58,247 nucleotides of DNA from Marinoscillum furvescens DSM 4134 (GCF_003386095.1 NZ_QREG01000029.1:1-58247); one strand, 5' to 3'; shown: positions 9,056-20,100, numbered from the stretch's first letter. Notes: generated by a model from the sequence alone, not told the origin. A program made the numbers and translations.

Positions 9056-9481
9056 TTATAACCCTTCACCGAAGAACTCTACAAAATTTCTAGGAGTCTC
9101 ATAAAGCTTGAGGCTATGCAGCTCGCATTGTTTGCCCAGGTCACCTACCTGTGGGGCGAGGATTTTCCAAAACTCAACAATGAGGCTTTCGCAACTTGCG
9201 AGTTTGCCCTTCATGAAGTCTACATCCAAGTTGAGGTTTTTATGATCTACTTTTTCTATGATGTCACGGCGGATCAAATTGCTGAGCTGTTTGAGGTCTA
9301 CCACAAAGCCTGTCTCAGGGTCAGGCATGCCTTTGACTGTAGTGATCAACTCAAAGTTGTGTCCATGCCAGTTTTCGTTGGCACATGGGCCAAACACCTC
9401 CACATTGCGCTCGTGGGACCAGTTAGTATTATACAGCTTGTGGGCTGCGTTGAAATGCTCTTTTCGACTTACGTAAATCAT
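9056..9481 (-). CDS. queD: 6-carboxytetrahydropterin synthase family protein (QueD/PTPS)
   Basis: Converts dihydroneopterin triphosphate to 6-carboxy-tetrahydropterin, the second step of 7-deazaguanine (queuosine) synthesis. The 141-residue protein shows the zinc ligands and active site: EHFNAAHKL (8-16), GPCANENWHGHNFE (catalytic Cys and HGH) and a late glutamate. The reading frame stays open 36 codons further upstream, but those residues are not family-like and a TATCTTTG -7 element lies within them, so the ATG at 9481 is preferred. queE is at 28.6 kb. A mammalian-type pyruvoyl-tetrahydropterin synthase role is less likely given queE in the same genome. Confidence 0.88.
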   Translation of the reverse strand: MIYVSRKEHFNAAHKLYNTNWSHERNVEVFGPCANENWHGHNFELITTVKGMPDPETGFVVDLKQLSNLIRRDIIEKVDHKNLNLDVDFMKGKLASCESLIVEFWKILAPQVGDLGKQCELHSLKLYETPRNFVEFFGEGL

Positions 9482-9502
9482 GCCTCTGCTAAAATCTGGC
9501 TG

Positions 9503-9510
9503 CAAAGATA
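9503..9510 (-). promoter_or_regulatory. -7 element TATCTTTG for queD-lpxB
   Basis: Exact TAnnTTTG match on the minus strand, 21 nt before the queD ATG at 9481. No -33 TTTG is present. It helps fix the queD start. Confidence 0.6.
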
Positions 9511-9550
9511 AAAAGGAAATCTGGGGAAGGCGATACCCCACACGTATGAT

Positions 9551-9558
9551 TAACTTTG
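9551..9558 (+). promoter_or_regulatory. -7 element TAACTTTG for the heptose-epimerase-like gene
   Basis: TAnnTTTG match 17 nt before the ATG at 9576. No clear -33 element. The upstream ATG at 9546 lies before the predicted transcript start, which argues for the start at 9576. Confidence 0.55.
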
Positions 9559-9575
9559 GTGAAAACAAAAGCTTT

Positions 9576-10526
9576 ATGATAGTAGTCACTGGTGCAGCGG
9601 GGTTTATCGGTAGTCATTTAATCGACAAGCTCAACCAAGAGGGGTTTAAGGCAATAATCGCCGTGGATCTTTTTCATGATGAAGTGAAGCTTGCCAACCT
9701 TGACCACCAAAACATACTAGCGAGCCTGGATCGCCGGGTGTTTATTCCATGGCTGGAAGAAAATGCCGAAGGGGTAGAGTTTATTTTTCACCTGGGAGCA
9801 CATACAGACACTACAGAGACAGATGAGGCACTGTTTGCTGAGCTCAATACGAATTACACCAAACAAGTTTGGAATATCTGTGCTACCGAGCAAATACCGC
9901 TAATCTATGCTAGTAGCGCGGCCACTTATGGCCTGGGTGAGTTAGGGTTTTCAGATGACCATTCACTGATCCCACAGCTCCAACCCCTAAATGCTTATGC
10001 TCATTCCAAACATCAATTTGACCTATGGGCACTAGGTCAGGAAAAACGTCCTTTTTATTGGGCTGGGCTAAAGTTTTTTAATGTCTACGGCAAGAACGAA
10101 GACCACAAAGGCAAAATGTCTTCCATGGTGTATCAGCTTCACAGGCAAATTGAAGATGGTGGCAAGGTACGCTTGTTTAAATCCTATGATGAAAAATATG
10201 ACGATGGTGAACAGCTGCGAGACTTTGTATATGTGCAGGACGTGGTAAATGTGATGTATTGGATGATGCATCATCGAAAAGACAGTGGAATATATAATGT
10301 GGGAACAGGGCAAGCCCGTAGTTTTAAGGATGTGGTCAATGCCTTGCAGCAGGTACTGGACAAGCAGGTGGATATTGAGTATATCGACATGCCAGAACAT
10401 TTACGTGACAAGTATCAGTACTTTACGGAAGCGGACTTAAAAAAACTAAAGTCCATCGGTTTCCCAATGGACTTTAGCAGTTTGGAGGATGGGGTTAGAG
10501 CTTGTTGCTCCAATCTTCCTAATTAG
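9576..10526 (+). CDS. hldD: ADP-glyceromanno-heptose 6-epimerase (NAD-dependent SDR)
   Basis: Extended short-chain dehydrogenase that epimerises ADP-D-glycero-D-manno-heptose to the L-glycero form for the LPS inner core. The Rossmann motif TGAAGFIGSHL starts at residue 5. SSAATYG and YAHSKHQFD give the catalytic Ser and Tyr-x3-Lys. The family-specific FFNVYGKNEDHKGKMSS is present. The 316-residue length from the ATG at 9576 fits the family (about 310-330). The open frame continues upstream to 9480, but that extension precedes the glycine-rich strand and the predicted promoter. It is divergent from queD and its 3' end overlaps the convergent propeller gene by 4 nt. Confidence 0.9.
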   Translation: MIVVTGAAGFIGSHLIDKLNQEGFKAIIAVDLFHDEVKLANLDHQNILASLDRRVFIPWLEENAEGVEFIFHLGAHTDTTETDEALFAELNTNYTKQVWNICATEQIPLIYASSAATYGLGELGFSDDHSLIPQLQPLNAYAHSKHQFDLWALGQEKRPFYWAGLKFFNVYGKNEDHKGKMSSMVYQLHRQIEDGGKVRLFKSYDEKYDDGEQLRDFVYVQDVVNVMYWMMHHRKDSGIYNVGTGQARSFKDVVNALQQVLDKQVDIEYIDMPEHLRDKYQYFTEADLKKLKSIGFPMDFSSLEDGVRACCSNLPN

Positions 10527-13500
10527 TTTTTGTAAAATCGCTGGGAGTAGTTAACTCCGCCTTGTTGAAACCTCAAAATATATAGTCCTTCTGTAAGGCT
10601 AGATACATCCAGTCTATTCTCTGTCAACAAGACAGGATACACTCTACCATTTAGATCTATAATGTTTAAATTCTGAGCTCCGACCAACGGTTGATTTATC
10701 GTAATATAGTCAGTTGCCGGATTGGGGTAGATGCTTATCGTGTTATGCTTCTCAACATTGAGCACTTCGGTTTTTTGTATCTCTAGATCATCTACAACCC
10801 ACCCAAACCCATTGGAATTAGCATCTGCAAATAATCTAAATCTTACTACTATGGTGTCTCCTGCATTGAAAGTTTTTCTAAGGTCAATCGAACGCTCACT
10901 GAAAAGGTTAGACTTACCATCCGCCTCTTCATTGTACGCTTGCAACCATCCGCTATTTGCTCTTGCATCATAACCATCAACTAAAGGTTCCCAGTTTAAT
11001 CCATCTTCTGATCCTTCCACAATTACATAATCCCAAAATTCAAAGTCACCATATTCTGTTCCATCTTCTCCAGGTTCCACTATGGCTATTTCATTATAAG
11101 TAATTGTAGGATTTGTGTTTGATACGATGATTTTCTTCTTAAGTAATGCTGAAGAAGTAGAATTATCCTTATATGGATGCGGCGTATGCAGGGCTCCATT
11201 AGAAAAGCCCGAAACGGTTCTTAGCACATCAAAACCATTCAACAGAAAATCATTTACAACAATTTGACTGTTAAATTCGGTTTCGTATTCCAACAACGCA
11301 TCTCCATATTTGAAATAATCAAACAAAACATCACCAGAACTCGCCACTTGGCCATTTTTATAACCTACTACTTGAACACTTATAGTTCCTTCTTCCTGAG
11401 CCTCAATTACAAATGTGGTATCCACACCCTCAATATCTGCAACACTTCTTTTCGTCAGGTTATTATTTAAAAGTATATCCAACGAGTCAAACTTACTTGT
11501 CACACTTAGATTGATCAGCAATTCATCATTTTGTGGGAGTACGGCTAAATCCACAATTTGTGGAGCAACAAGGATTTCTGGCAACTCTTCCAGTTTTACC
11601 GTCCAAATCCCTCGACCATGTGACGCAATGACAAGAAAGTTGTCCACCTGCTTAATATCCCAAACGGCAACAGCTGGAAAGCCATTGTCGGTAAGATGCC
11701 ATGTTTCTCCACCATCCAGGGATTCTACTAGACCAATTTCAGATCCTACCCAAATCTTCTGGGGTTCATTTGGAAAAACATACAAGCAGTAAACCGCAAC
11801 GTTAGGAAACCCATTAAGACTTTCGCTATTACCGCTGCTGAATCCAGTAATATCTTGCCAGCTATTTCCTAAATCTTCAGTTTTTAGCACCTTCGGGGAA
11901 TTAGCAAATGAGAACAACGCAAAAGCCGTACTGTCTTCGGTAGGGTGAGTGGCAAACCCCGAGGCTACTCCCAATAAAGTACCATCATAGTTAGAAGTAT
12001 TGGAGAAATTCTCAGCACCATCTACAGAAACATGGAAATTATAAGATGATCCCATTCCTGATCCCGCCCAAACAATCTGTTGATTTGCATCTGAAACTTT
12101 AATATGCATGAATGAACTAAAAGACCAATTCTCGTTTATTGGTTTTAACTCCCAATTATCTCCAAAGTCCGTGGATTTGTAAACTCCAAACCTCCCAACA
12201 GTATAAATGGTATTAGGCTGCTTCTTTGAAGTTGATAATCTAGAAATAAAAGGAAAGTTATTGGCTGCAGCTTCATCTCGGTTTAGTCCATTTATAGCTA
12301 GCTGCCACGACCGTCCACCATCACTTGATTTTCCGAATAGATTATGCTGAGAAGAACCTATCAACTCATTAGCATTTCCATAATTCCACAAAGCTTCAAA
12401 ACCATCACCACCGATTCTTAAGGTGTAATCTGTTTCAAAATTGGCTGCACTAGAAAGATCTGATGTCCAGGTTCCATTATCCTGAGCTCCACCAATGAAC
12501 TTTTCACCACCGGGCATTTTGTCTGCACCGTAAAACTGAGTGGTATTATACCCTTGCCCTCCAAAGTTCCAGCTTCCTCCTTTTAATCCGGGGTCTTTAT
12601 CTGCATCTGAATAATACAACCCACCATCATTTGCTGCAATTAATTCGAATTCTTCATTCTCCTCAGAAGTAACTCTTGCCATAAGGTTATGGTGATCGAC
12701 ATGAATCACCTCATTAGGATTTCGATTATCATATTGGGCACGACCATCGGTAAGGTTTATCGTTTCGCTATTAATCAATCGTTGCTTTCCATATAAAATT
12801 GCTAGTTTCGACTCAGGAAGGCTAGCTTCATCAAATGTCCCATCTTCAGGGAGAATAGGCCAGAAAAAATACATCTGCTCCACTTCCTGTCCACCAACTT
12901 TTGCCACTTCAGGGCTGGCTATGTCTGTGTACTCAATATTGTGAATAAATAAATATTCACGACTGTCTTGTTTGGTGTCCTCTCCCTGGTTTTGAACTAT
13001 GAGGTTCCACTTACCGTCTTCTTGCTGATCCCTAAATGAAACCATAAGCTGGGTATTGGTTTCTACATCCCACACCTGAAAAGGAACTTCTACATAATCT
13101 CTGTACTGATATTCAGTTGCTGGAACACCTGCTCCCTGTCCCCCTACTGTGAATCTGTGCGCTTTTTGGGTTCGATTGGCTCCAAAGAGCACTTCGACTG
13201 GTCTTTTTTGAGTAGATATGCCCGTGTCTAGTACACCTCCAAAAAAAGGTGCGCCAAAATTGATTAACTCTATAAAGCTACCTGTATTTACCTGATCTAA
13301 ACCTAAGAGTGTTGGCTCACCAGTATCGTATGGCTCCCCTTCTATTGATACCTTGAAAAGATCTACTCCTCCAACATAAAATGTATTTGATTCGAAAGGG
13401 TGAGCTAAGATCGTATTGTCATAATTCCCTTGACCATTTAAGTAATCATATGCGGTAGAGCTTTGGTCACTTAGCAGCACCCATGATTTGGCCTTATCAC

Positions 13501-14536
13501 CTGAAAAGTAAAGATCCGAGCCTGTTCCCGATTGACCGCCGACTACCGAGGCAAATAGCGTATCACTATTAATATTAGATACCGCAAGTTCAATACGTCC
13601 TTGGGCGAGAATTCCCTGACCTGAATCAAACCAGCTATCTCCCGTATCTTCAGATTTCAAAACACCAATTCCATTAACAGCAGCATATTGAATTGAAAAA
13701 TCAAATGGATCTGCAATCAATTGTTCTATAGGAGAATTGCTGGCATATACCTTGGTCCAGGAAACTCCCCCATCCACAGATTTGAAAATAAAACTTTGCG
13801 TTAGATTGAAGATCCCAGTACCTGTTTCAGTACAGGCCAATAGGACATTGGCGTTATTTGGGTCAACTATTATTCGGCTTACGGCACTAAACTCGTCATC
13901 TTGTATTGTGGAAGAAAGAACTTCCCAAGTCTGGCCTTTGTCAGTTGATTTTAATATACCATTCCCGACTATCACTGACAAATGAGAAAATGCCTCTCCA
14001 GTACCGGCATACAAAATACTAGGATTAGCAGGAGAAGTAGCCAGGCATGCTATGGCCATATTGGGAATGTTTTTAGTCAATATTTCCCAACTCTCCCCTT
14101 TGTCTGTTGTTTTCCATACCCCACCACCAACAGAGCCAGCATACCAGGTGTTGCCTGTTGGGTCTTCAGCATCAATGATTACACCACGAGTTCTTCCCGG
14201 AACATTTGCTGGTCCTCGTTCTTGCCATTCTAAAGGAGCCACACGAGCATTCCTTCTATTCTGAGAGAGCTTTTCTTTCTCCCTGAATGTATACCCAGCA
14301 CTATAACCTATTTTCTCCTGACCTTCTTTAGTTCTAATTAGTTTATATGCCTCGGTATATTTAGATGGATAGCCAAATCTCAGCACATCTCTTCTGTCCT
14401 TGGTGTCATGGTCTATCCTTGCCACCAAACCCTTGTCAATAAGTTGGTTCCCAGCTGGATTATACTGGTTAGAATTTTCTGATCGTTTGCATCCACCAAG
14501 GAGTAAGACGATCATGGCTAAATAAAATATCCTCAT
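10523..14536 (-). CDS. Large BNR/sortilin-like beta-propeller protein with T9SS sorting domain
   Basis: A 1337-residue exported protein. It starts with a lipoprotein-like signal (LLLGGC, Cys16). A long region of Asp-box repeats (S-x-D-x-G-x-x-W; e.g. TTDKGESW, SDGGRSW, STDFGDNW, SLDGGETW; about ten copies between residues 140 and 940) indicates one or two sortilin/BNR propellers, with a beta-rich insert around 400-560. About 1110-1260 looks like a MAM/jelly-roll-type domain (WVVDDLEIQ). The last 75 residues form a T9SS type A sorting domain: IYPNPATDYITI, NLNIIDLNGR, LTEGLYILRF, ending in a short basic tail. It lies 178 nt downstream of the first Sus-type operon, behind a strong terminator, so it is probably its own unit. 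No enzymatic residues were recognised; adhesin or substrate-binding roles are possible. Confidence 0.85.
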   Translation of the reverse strand: MRIFYLAMIVLLLGGCKRSENSNQYNPAGNQLIDKGLVARIDHDTKDRRDVLRFGYPSKYTEAYKLIRTKEGQEKIGYSAGYTFREKEKLSQNRRNARVAPLEWQERGPANVPGRTRGVIIDAEDPTGNTWYAGSVGGGVWKTTDKGESWEILTKNIPNMAIACLATSPANPSILYAGTGEAFSHLSVIVGNGILKSTDKGQTWEVLSSTIQDDEFSAVSRIIVDPNNANVLLACTETGTGIFNLTQSFIFKSVDGGVSWTKVYASNSPIEQLIADPFDFSIQYAAVNGIGVLKSEDTGDSWFDSGQGILAQGRIELAVSNINSDTLFASVVGGQSGTGSDLYFSGDKAKSWVLLSDQSSTAYDYLNGQGNYDNTILAHPFESNTFYVGGVDLFKVSIEGEPYDTGEPTLLGLDQVNTGSFIELINFGAPFFGGVLDTGISTQKRPVEVLFGANRTQKAHRFTVGGQGAGVPATEYQYRDYVEVPFQVWDVETNTQLMVSFRDQQEDGKWNLIVQNQGEDTKQDSREYLFIHNIEYTDIASPEVAKVGGQEVEQMYFFWPILPEDGTFDEASLPESKLAILYGKQRLINSETINLTDGRAQYDNRNPNEVIHVDHHNLMARVTSEENEEFELIAANDGGLYYSDADKDPGLKGGSWNFGGQGYNTTQFYGADKMPGGEKFIGGAQDNGTWTSDLSSAANFETDYTLRIGGDGFEALWNYGNANELIGSSQHNLFGKSSDGGRSWQLAINGLNRDEAAANNFPFISRLSTSKKQPNTIYTVGRFGVYKSTDFGDNWELKPINENWSFSSFMHIKVSDANQQIVWAGSGMGSSYNFHVSVDGAENFSNTSNYDGTLLGVASGFATHPTEDSTAFALFSFANSPKVLKTEDLGNSWQDITGFSSGNSESLNGFPNVAVYCLYVFPNEPQKIWVGSEIGLVESLDGGETWHLTDNGFPAVAVWDIKQVDNFLVIASHGRGIWTVKLEELPEILVAPQIVDLAVLPQNDELLINLSVTSKFDSLDILLNNNLTKRSVADIEGVDTTFVIEAQEEGTISVQVVGYKNGQVASSGDVLFDYFKYGDALLEYETEFNSQIVVNDFLLNGFDVLRTVSGFSNGALHTPHPYKDNSTSSALLKKKIIVSNTNPTITYNEIAIVEPGEDGTEYGDFEFWDYVIVEGSEDGLNWEPLVDGYDARANSGWLQAYNEEADGKSNLFSERSIDLRKTFNAGDTIVVRFRLFADANSNGFGWVVDDLEIQKTEVLNVEKHNTISIYPNPATDYITINQPLVGAQNLNIIDLNGRVYPVLLTENRLDVSSLTEGLYILRFQQGGVNYSQRFYKN

Positions 14537-14663
14537 TCTATTTGGGTTAAATGTAATAGTACTCTATTCGTTTGTTCAACGTAGTTGTTAGGAAATAATC
14601 AGTTTATTCAGAACGATTTTTCAATTGAATAGCTTAGGGTGATTTTCTTAGAATAGTAATTAA

Positions 14664-14695
14664 CAAGAAAAAGGTCCAGTTGGACCTTTTTCTTG
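14664..14695 (-). terminator. Strong rho-independent terminator after the first Sus-type operon
   Basis: A perfect 14-bp stem (14664-14677 with 14682-14695) with loop AGTT. The stem's own T-rich arm reads ...TTTTTCTTG, so it may work in both directions. It closes the susC-susD-lipoprotein operon before the propeller gene. Confidence 0.85.
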
Positions 14696-14714
14696 AATTA
14701 GAAGTGATGAGTTT

Positions 14715-15659
14715 TTACTCGGGAGAATAATTATGCGTACAATCACCAACTCTCACTTGATCGTCTGACTGTCTCACATAACTAAATGTAATATCAACTT
14801 CAGGTGCATCCGTACAGGTAAGATTCACCTTACCTGAACCTCTTGCTAACCAAGGCTCCTCAGCTGGCACTCCAAAGCCAGATGCAGCGCCATTGATTTC
14901 CGTATCATCAAACGTGATACTGTTATCAGCAGGGTTAATCGTCAACACTAGTTGATTCGTACCCGCAGCACCCCAGCCACCGAAATTGTCAATAGTGATC
15001 TGATTACCGCTTGCATTGATCATATTCGACGTAAATGTGAAGTCTCCACCACAACTCTCTGTTGTGGTATAAGCACCTTCCATCTCAGATGGATTAGCTG
15101 GGCAATCACTATCCGCGATATTGATATAGGTATCATTACGGATAGGCCCTCTACCTCCAGCTAAAGTCAACGAAGAAGTTGTGGTCCCAGTAGCACCAGT
15201 CAATGCCACTTCAAGCACCTTATCTCCATCTGTAATTCCATCTGAAAGAAAATCAATGTCAAAATCTACTTGATCAGTAATTAAGTCATTGCCTCCTGCA
15301 GGAATGTAAGGAACCAAAATTGAAGCACCATTAGCATCTTTACTTACAATAGGGTAAACCTTAGTTCCAGAATTTCCAGAGGTGATTGAATCTGCAGAAA
15401 TATCAAAATCAACTCCGAATTCTGCACTACCTGTGAAGGTTATTGTTGCAATCAAATCTTCCTGAAAGGAAATTGGAGATTGTATAGTTACCGTTTGGCT
15501 AGTACCTCCTTCACCAGCGGCAACTGTATCAGGAGTATTTGCTCCGAACTGTACGAAAAGGTCAGTTTCAGGAATTCCAGCAATTGGATCTTCAAAGTCC
15601 TCACATGCGGACATGACGATCAATGCGAATATGATTATAAATATATTTTTCATTTCCAT
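14715..15659 (-). CDS. Surface lipoprotein with Calx-beta-like region, third gene of Sus-type operon 1
   Basis: A 314-residue lipoprotein: signal peptide with lipobox MSAC (Cys19), followed by an acidic stretch (EDFEDP), the usual export mark for surface lipoproteins in this phylum. Residues about 35-175 resemble a Calx-beta-type Ig fold (ATITFTGSAEFGVDFDI, DKVLEVALTGATG). The C-terminal half has four cysteines (SDC, ESCGGDF, LTCTD, GDCTH) in a separate beta-rich domain. It starts 5 nt after the susD stop. ATGs at 15657 and 15651 are both possible; the second gives a more typical signal. By position it should be an accessory substrate-binding protein. The ligand is unknown. Confidence 0.75.
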   Translation of the reverse strand: MEMKNIFIIIFALIVMSACEDFEDPIAGIPETDLFVQFGANTPDTVAAGEGGTSQTVTIQSPISFQEDLIATITFTGSAEFGVDFDISADSITSGNSGTKVYPIVSKDANGASILVPYIPAGGNDLITDQVDFDIDFLSDGITDGDKVLEVALTGATGTTTSSLTLAGGRGPIRNDTYINIADSDCPANPSEMEGAYTTTESCGGDFTFTSNMINASGNQITIDNFGGWGAAGTNQLVLTINPADNSITFDDTEINGAASGFGVPAEEPWLARGSGKVNLTCTDAPEVDITFSYVRQSDDQVRVGDCTHNYSPE

Positions 15660-15664
15660 TTTGA

Positions 15665-17158
15665 TTATCGTTCAAAGTATACTGGCACATCAATCAATGG
15701 AGAGATATCGATATTGATATTACTCTCAATCTCAGAATTAGGAATTTCCACACGGCTGATTATGCTATTAATAGGTGCTCCTACAGGCACATCCAACGCC
15801 GGCTTCTTCGTTCTTCTCCAGTTTGCCCAAGCTTCTGACCCTTGATTAAAGAGTGCGATGTACTGCTGTATTTGAATAAACTCTGTGGCATCTGTCTCTG
15901 CGGCCAAATCAAGCGTATTTAAGAACGCTTGCTTATCAGCTGCTGAAATTTCAAAATCGCTTCCATCAAAATGATTCATGGAAGCCAACACTCCATTTTC
16001 CAAAGCTTCTTGCGCAGCTACTGTACCACCAGGAGCTAACCCTCTCTCGTATGCTTCTGCTGCCAATAACCAGTATTCTGAAGCCAACAACCACTCATCA
16101 GATTTATCTTGACGGATGTAGAACAAGCTTACATATCCGCGATCTACTTCATCAGGTAGTGGACCTGCTCCGTTGATTGCTCCTTCTATTGGTCCTGAAG
16201 GATTGTTGATGTTTCGCTGAAAGAAAGAAAACAATCTTGGGTCATTTGCTGGCTGTAAAAGCTCTACCATTTCATCTGATGCCAATCTCCAACGTTGGTG
16301 TACTCGGTTTCCACCTGCATCAGTTTGGAATGAACCGAAACTAACGAAATTGTCAAAAGTAGCGTAATCAAAGTTTTGATTTGATCTAGTCGGGAAATAA
16401 GCAAATTCCGCGTTCTCAGAGCCATCTAGCTCATCGATAAATTCATTCCCTCCTGTCAATAAATCAGTAATCTCTTGAGAACGATCTTCTACATACGATA
16501 CTCTCATTAATGCACGCAATTTCAAAGTATTTGCGAATGCTAACCACTTATTCATATCTCCTGCATAAAGCGGATCATAATCTGTTATTGTGGTTTGAAA
16601 TGACTGATCAGCTAAATCTATTCGGGCAATTGCATCATCCAGAATATCAATAATACCCTGATAGATAATATCTCCAGTATCAAATTTTGGAAAGAGAATT
16701 TCCGAATCATTACTTTCAGTAAATGGGATTTCGCCCCAGGTATCTGCACCTATCATCCAGGCAAATGCTTGAAAAATTCGGATTTGTGCTACCCCATTGG
16801 TTAGCCCCTCTTCCTCGGCCAATAACACGGCCAAGTTCAGGTCTTTGATAATGTCACCGTAGAAGGTAAACCTCCAAAAGTTATTATTACCAATCGGACT
16901 GTAATTATAGGTATCAGGCCCAGTAAGTACCACTACAGGTTTATGATGCTGGATATACGCTTCTCCATTCGGATTCAATGTATTCAATAAATTCTGAGAC
17001 ATTGCAATCATCGAATTCGTCATTACAGTACCAGGAGGTACCGTTGTTGATGCATTTGGATCCGTATTTACATCCAAAAAATCATCCTCACAAGCTGTGC
17101 TCAAAAACAAAGCACTAACGATCGCTAGAGTTTTTATATAATTTTTCATTTGATTCAA
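15665..17158 (-). CDS. SusD/RagB-family outer membrane lipoprotein (copy 1)
   Basis: A 497-residue nutrient-binding lipoprotein that caps the neighbouring SusC transporter on the cell surface. Lipobox STAC (Cys23) is followed by EDDFLDVNTDPN, typical of the SusD-like group without known glycan partners. Helical TPR-type segments follow, e.g. IFQAFAWMIGADTWGEIPFTES and WLAFANTLKLRALMRVS. The C-terminal YIALFNQGSEAWANWRRTKKP is the family signature. It begins 17 nt after susC. No glycoside hydrolase or protease lies beside it, so the substrate cannot be inferred. Confidence 0.93.
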   Translation of the reverse strand: MNQMKNYIKTLAIVSALFLSTACEDDFLDVNTDPNASTTVPPGTVMTNSMIAMSQNLLNTLNPNGEAYIQHHKPVVVLTGPDTYNYSPIGNNNFWRFTFYGDIIKDLNLAVLLAEEEGLTNGVAQIRIFQAFAWMIGADTWGEIPFTESNDSEILFPKFDTGDIIYQGIIDILDDAIARIDLADQSFQTTITDYDPLYAGDMNKWLAFANTLKLRALMRVSYVEDRSQEITDLLTGGNEFIDELDGSENAEFAYFPTRSNQNFDYATFDNFVSFGSFQTDAGGNRVHQRWRLASDEMVELLQPANDPRLFSFFQRNINNPSGPIEGAINGAGPLPDEVDRGYVSLFYIRQDKSDEWLLASEYWLLAAEAYERGLAPGGTVAAQEALENGVLASMNHFDGSDFEISAADKQAFLNTLDLAAETDATEFIQIQQYIALFNQGSEAWANWRRTKKPALDVPVGAPINSIISRVEIPNSEIESNINIDISPLIDVPVYFER

Positions 17159-17175
17159 TTTTAGTCGTCTAATGT

Positions 17176-20100
17176 TTAGAATGTAAGTCTTACATTAAAA
17201 CCGTAAGAACGAGTAGTAGGAAGGTTGTACGCTTCAATACCTTGCGCATTACCTGGACCATAGAAGCTAACCTCTGGATCGATGTGCGGCACTTTTGTAT
17301 ATAGTATTGCAAGGTTTCGTGCCTCAAATCCAAATTGAACAGCTCCAAGCGGAGTTTTATCTAGTAAAGAAGATGGCAGTGAATAAGAAACCTTAATCTC
17401 TCTAAGTTTCACATAAGTACCATCGAAAACACCTTCAGAATCCACGTCATTTTCCTGCCCCCAAAGTTGCTGGTACGTGATCGGAATATCATTAGGTTTT
17501 GTAGAGGTGGGATTTCCTTCTGCATCTTCCTCTAAAAGAATTACACCTTTGTCTATATAGGCACCATCTCTGTCCAAAGTTTCCTTTACATGACCACCTG
17601 CTCTCAAATCCTGAATAGTTTGTGAATGGATATCTCCACCTTGTTTCCAGTCAATCAAGACACTTGCAGAAAGTCCTTTCCATGAAACCTCATTTCCCAA
17701 ACCAGCAATGAAATCAGGAGTAATGTTCCCAATTTCCTGATCATCAATATCCAAGCGAAGACCGGTGTTAGGGTTGATTAAGATATTACCATCATCGTCT
17801 CTTCTCCAATCAGACCCGATAAGCGTACCCAATGAACGATTTAAGATCGCTCTCAATCCTGGATCTGTACGAGTACCATTAATATCAATGAAATTAAAGT
17901 TGTCCGGAAGGTCTACAAGTTTGTTTACATTTTTGGCAAAGGTACCACGTACTACCCACTTGAAATCTCCAGCTTTCACAGGTGTAACTTCAGCTAGCAC
18001 CTCTATACCTTTATTAGTAACCGTACCAGCATTCAATGTTTGAGTAAGAAATCCTGTACTACCTGGAAGATCAATACGAACAATTTGATCGGTAGTCTCA
18101 GAACTGTAGTATGTCGCATCTAGCAAAAATCTACTATTGAAAAATTGTAGTTCAGTACCTATTTCCCAAGAAGATGTTCGCTCAGGTTTCAGTGCTAAAG
18201 GAGGGATATTACCAGATCCACCAAAACCAGGAATACCATTCCATGGGTAAGCATTGTCTACACCGAATAGTTGAAAGATTGAAGTCTGAGGAAAATACAA
18301 GAAATCTAACTGAAACGGATCAGTTCCATTACCTACCTCAGCATAACTGGCTCTTACTTTAGCATAATTCAATACTTCGGAGTTCAAGTTGAACATGTCC
18401 GTTACGATCGCACTTGTACTTACACTTGGGTAGAAAAATGATTGACTATTTTCCGGTAGCGTTGAATTCCAGTCGTTTCTTCCTGTAACATTCAAAAACA
18501 AGTAATCTTTGTATGAAGCTCCTAAGTCAAAGAATGCACCAATCAGTCTGATACGCGAAAGAATTGCGTTTTCAGGTGAGTTAATCAAAGCATTATCTGC
18601 TATGAATAAGGTTGGATCTGTAAGTTCCTGAGCTCTATTGAAGTTTGATTCTATGTATTGTTCATATACGTTATGTCCCAGAAGTAAATTCACATTTAGG
18701 TCAGGCGTGAATTGATGATTCAGTGTAATAAAGAAGTCTGAATTCAAATTGGACTCAAAAAGATCGTTCGCCCAAAACTCACCTAAAGGATCTGCTACTG
18801 ATCCAGGCGCTGTATTTTGTTGACGTCTTTCACTATAAACATCAGCACCTACTTTCCAGGAGATATCCATCCAATCGTAAGGTTTAAACCCTACCTGAGC
18901 AAATGTGATGAAACGATCAATTTCACCAGTGTAGACGTTTTCATTTAATGACCAATATGGATTTTGGTTTAGTCCTAAGAATAATCTTGGAGAACCATCT
19001 GCGTTCAGATAGTTAGCCAAAGAATCCTGGCTGTAGTTTCTTGGTAAGAAACCTACCACTGAAGCAACTGCACCGTCATCATTGAAACCAGTTATTGGTC
19101 GTCCTTCATTACGTGTGCGGATGTAGTTTGCCCCGAAACTGCTATAAAACTTGTTATCAAATTGCCGCGTAGCATTAAAACTGGCGTTAAGCCGATCGTA
19201 ATTCGTGTTTGGAACAAATCCTTCTTGATCGAACTTAGTCACAGACATTCTGAAAGTACCTTTTTCATCTCCTCCAGCCAGAGCTACACTATTTATTATT
19301 GTCTTACCTGTACCGTAGAAATTTTCTACATTGTCGGGATGTGGTGAATACCTGTCAATGTTTCCATTTGCATTAACAAATGATTGTCCAAGCATCTCAG
19401 GGCCCCAGTTAGCAGTTGCTGAACTATCAATTTTTCCCGCGCTGCCTTGTCCATATTTGTTTTGATAATCAGGAAGTCTCAGTGGATCATCAAATCGAAC
19501 TGATGAGTTTATAGTTACTGAGGTCTTGGAGTTCTTCTTACCTTTCTTGGTAGTAATGATAATGGCGCCATTCGCCGCGCGCTGACCATACAATGCTGTA
19601 GCTGCTGGTCCTTTCAATACACTCATCGACTCAACATCATCAGGGTTGATATCCTGAATTCTGTTTCCATAATCCACACCAGTGAATCTATCTACAGATG
19701 CAATGTTTGAGTTTGAAATAGGAATACCATCTACTACATAGAGTGGTTGATTGTTCCCATTAATAGAGCTGTTACCTCGAATAACCACACGTGAAGACGA
19801 ACCCACAGATCCGGAAGAACCGGTAACCTGTACGCCGGCAACTTTTCCAGCAAGTGAATTGGCAATGTTAGTTTCCCGAGCCTTAACGAACTCTTCTCCA
19901 TCCACACTAGAAACTGAGTATCCAAGAGATTTTTGTTCTCTTTCAACTCCAAATGCCGTCACCACAACTTCTGTAAGTTGCTGTACGTCTGACTGCATCG
20001 AAACATCGATGACTGAACGCGCCCCTATTTCAACTTCCTGTTGGGTAAGCCCAATAAAAGAAAAAACAAGAACACCACCTTCTTCTGGCACACTCAATCT

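Noticed and set aside
9482-9589. N-terminal extension of QueD
   Set aside because: Not family-like and overlaps a TATCTTTG promoter element.
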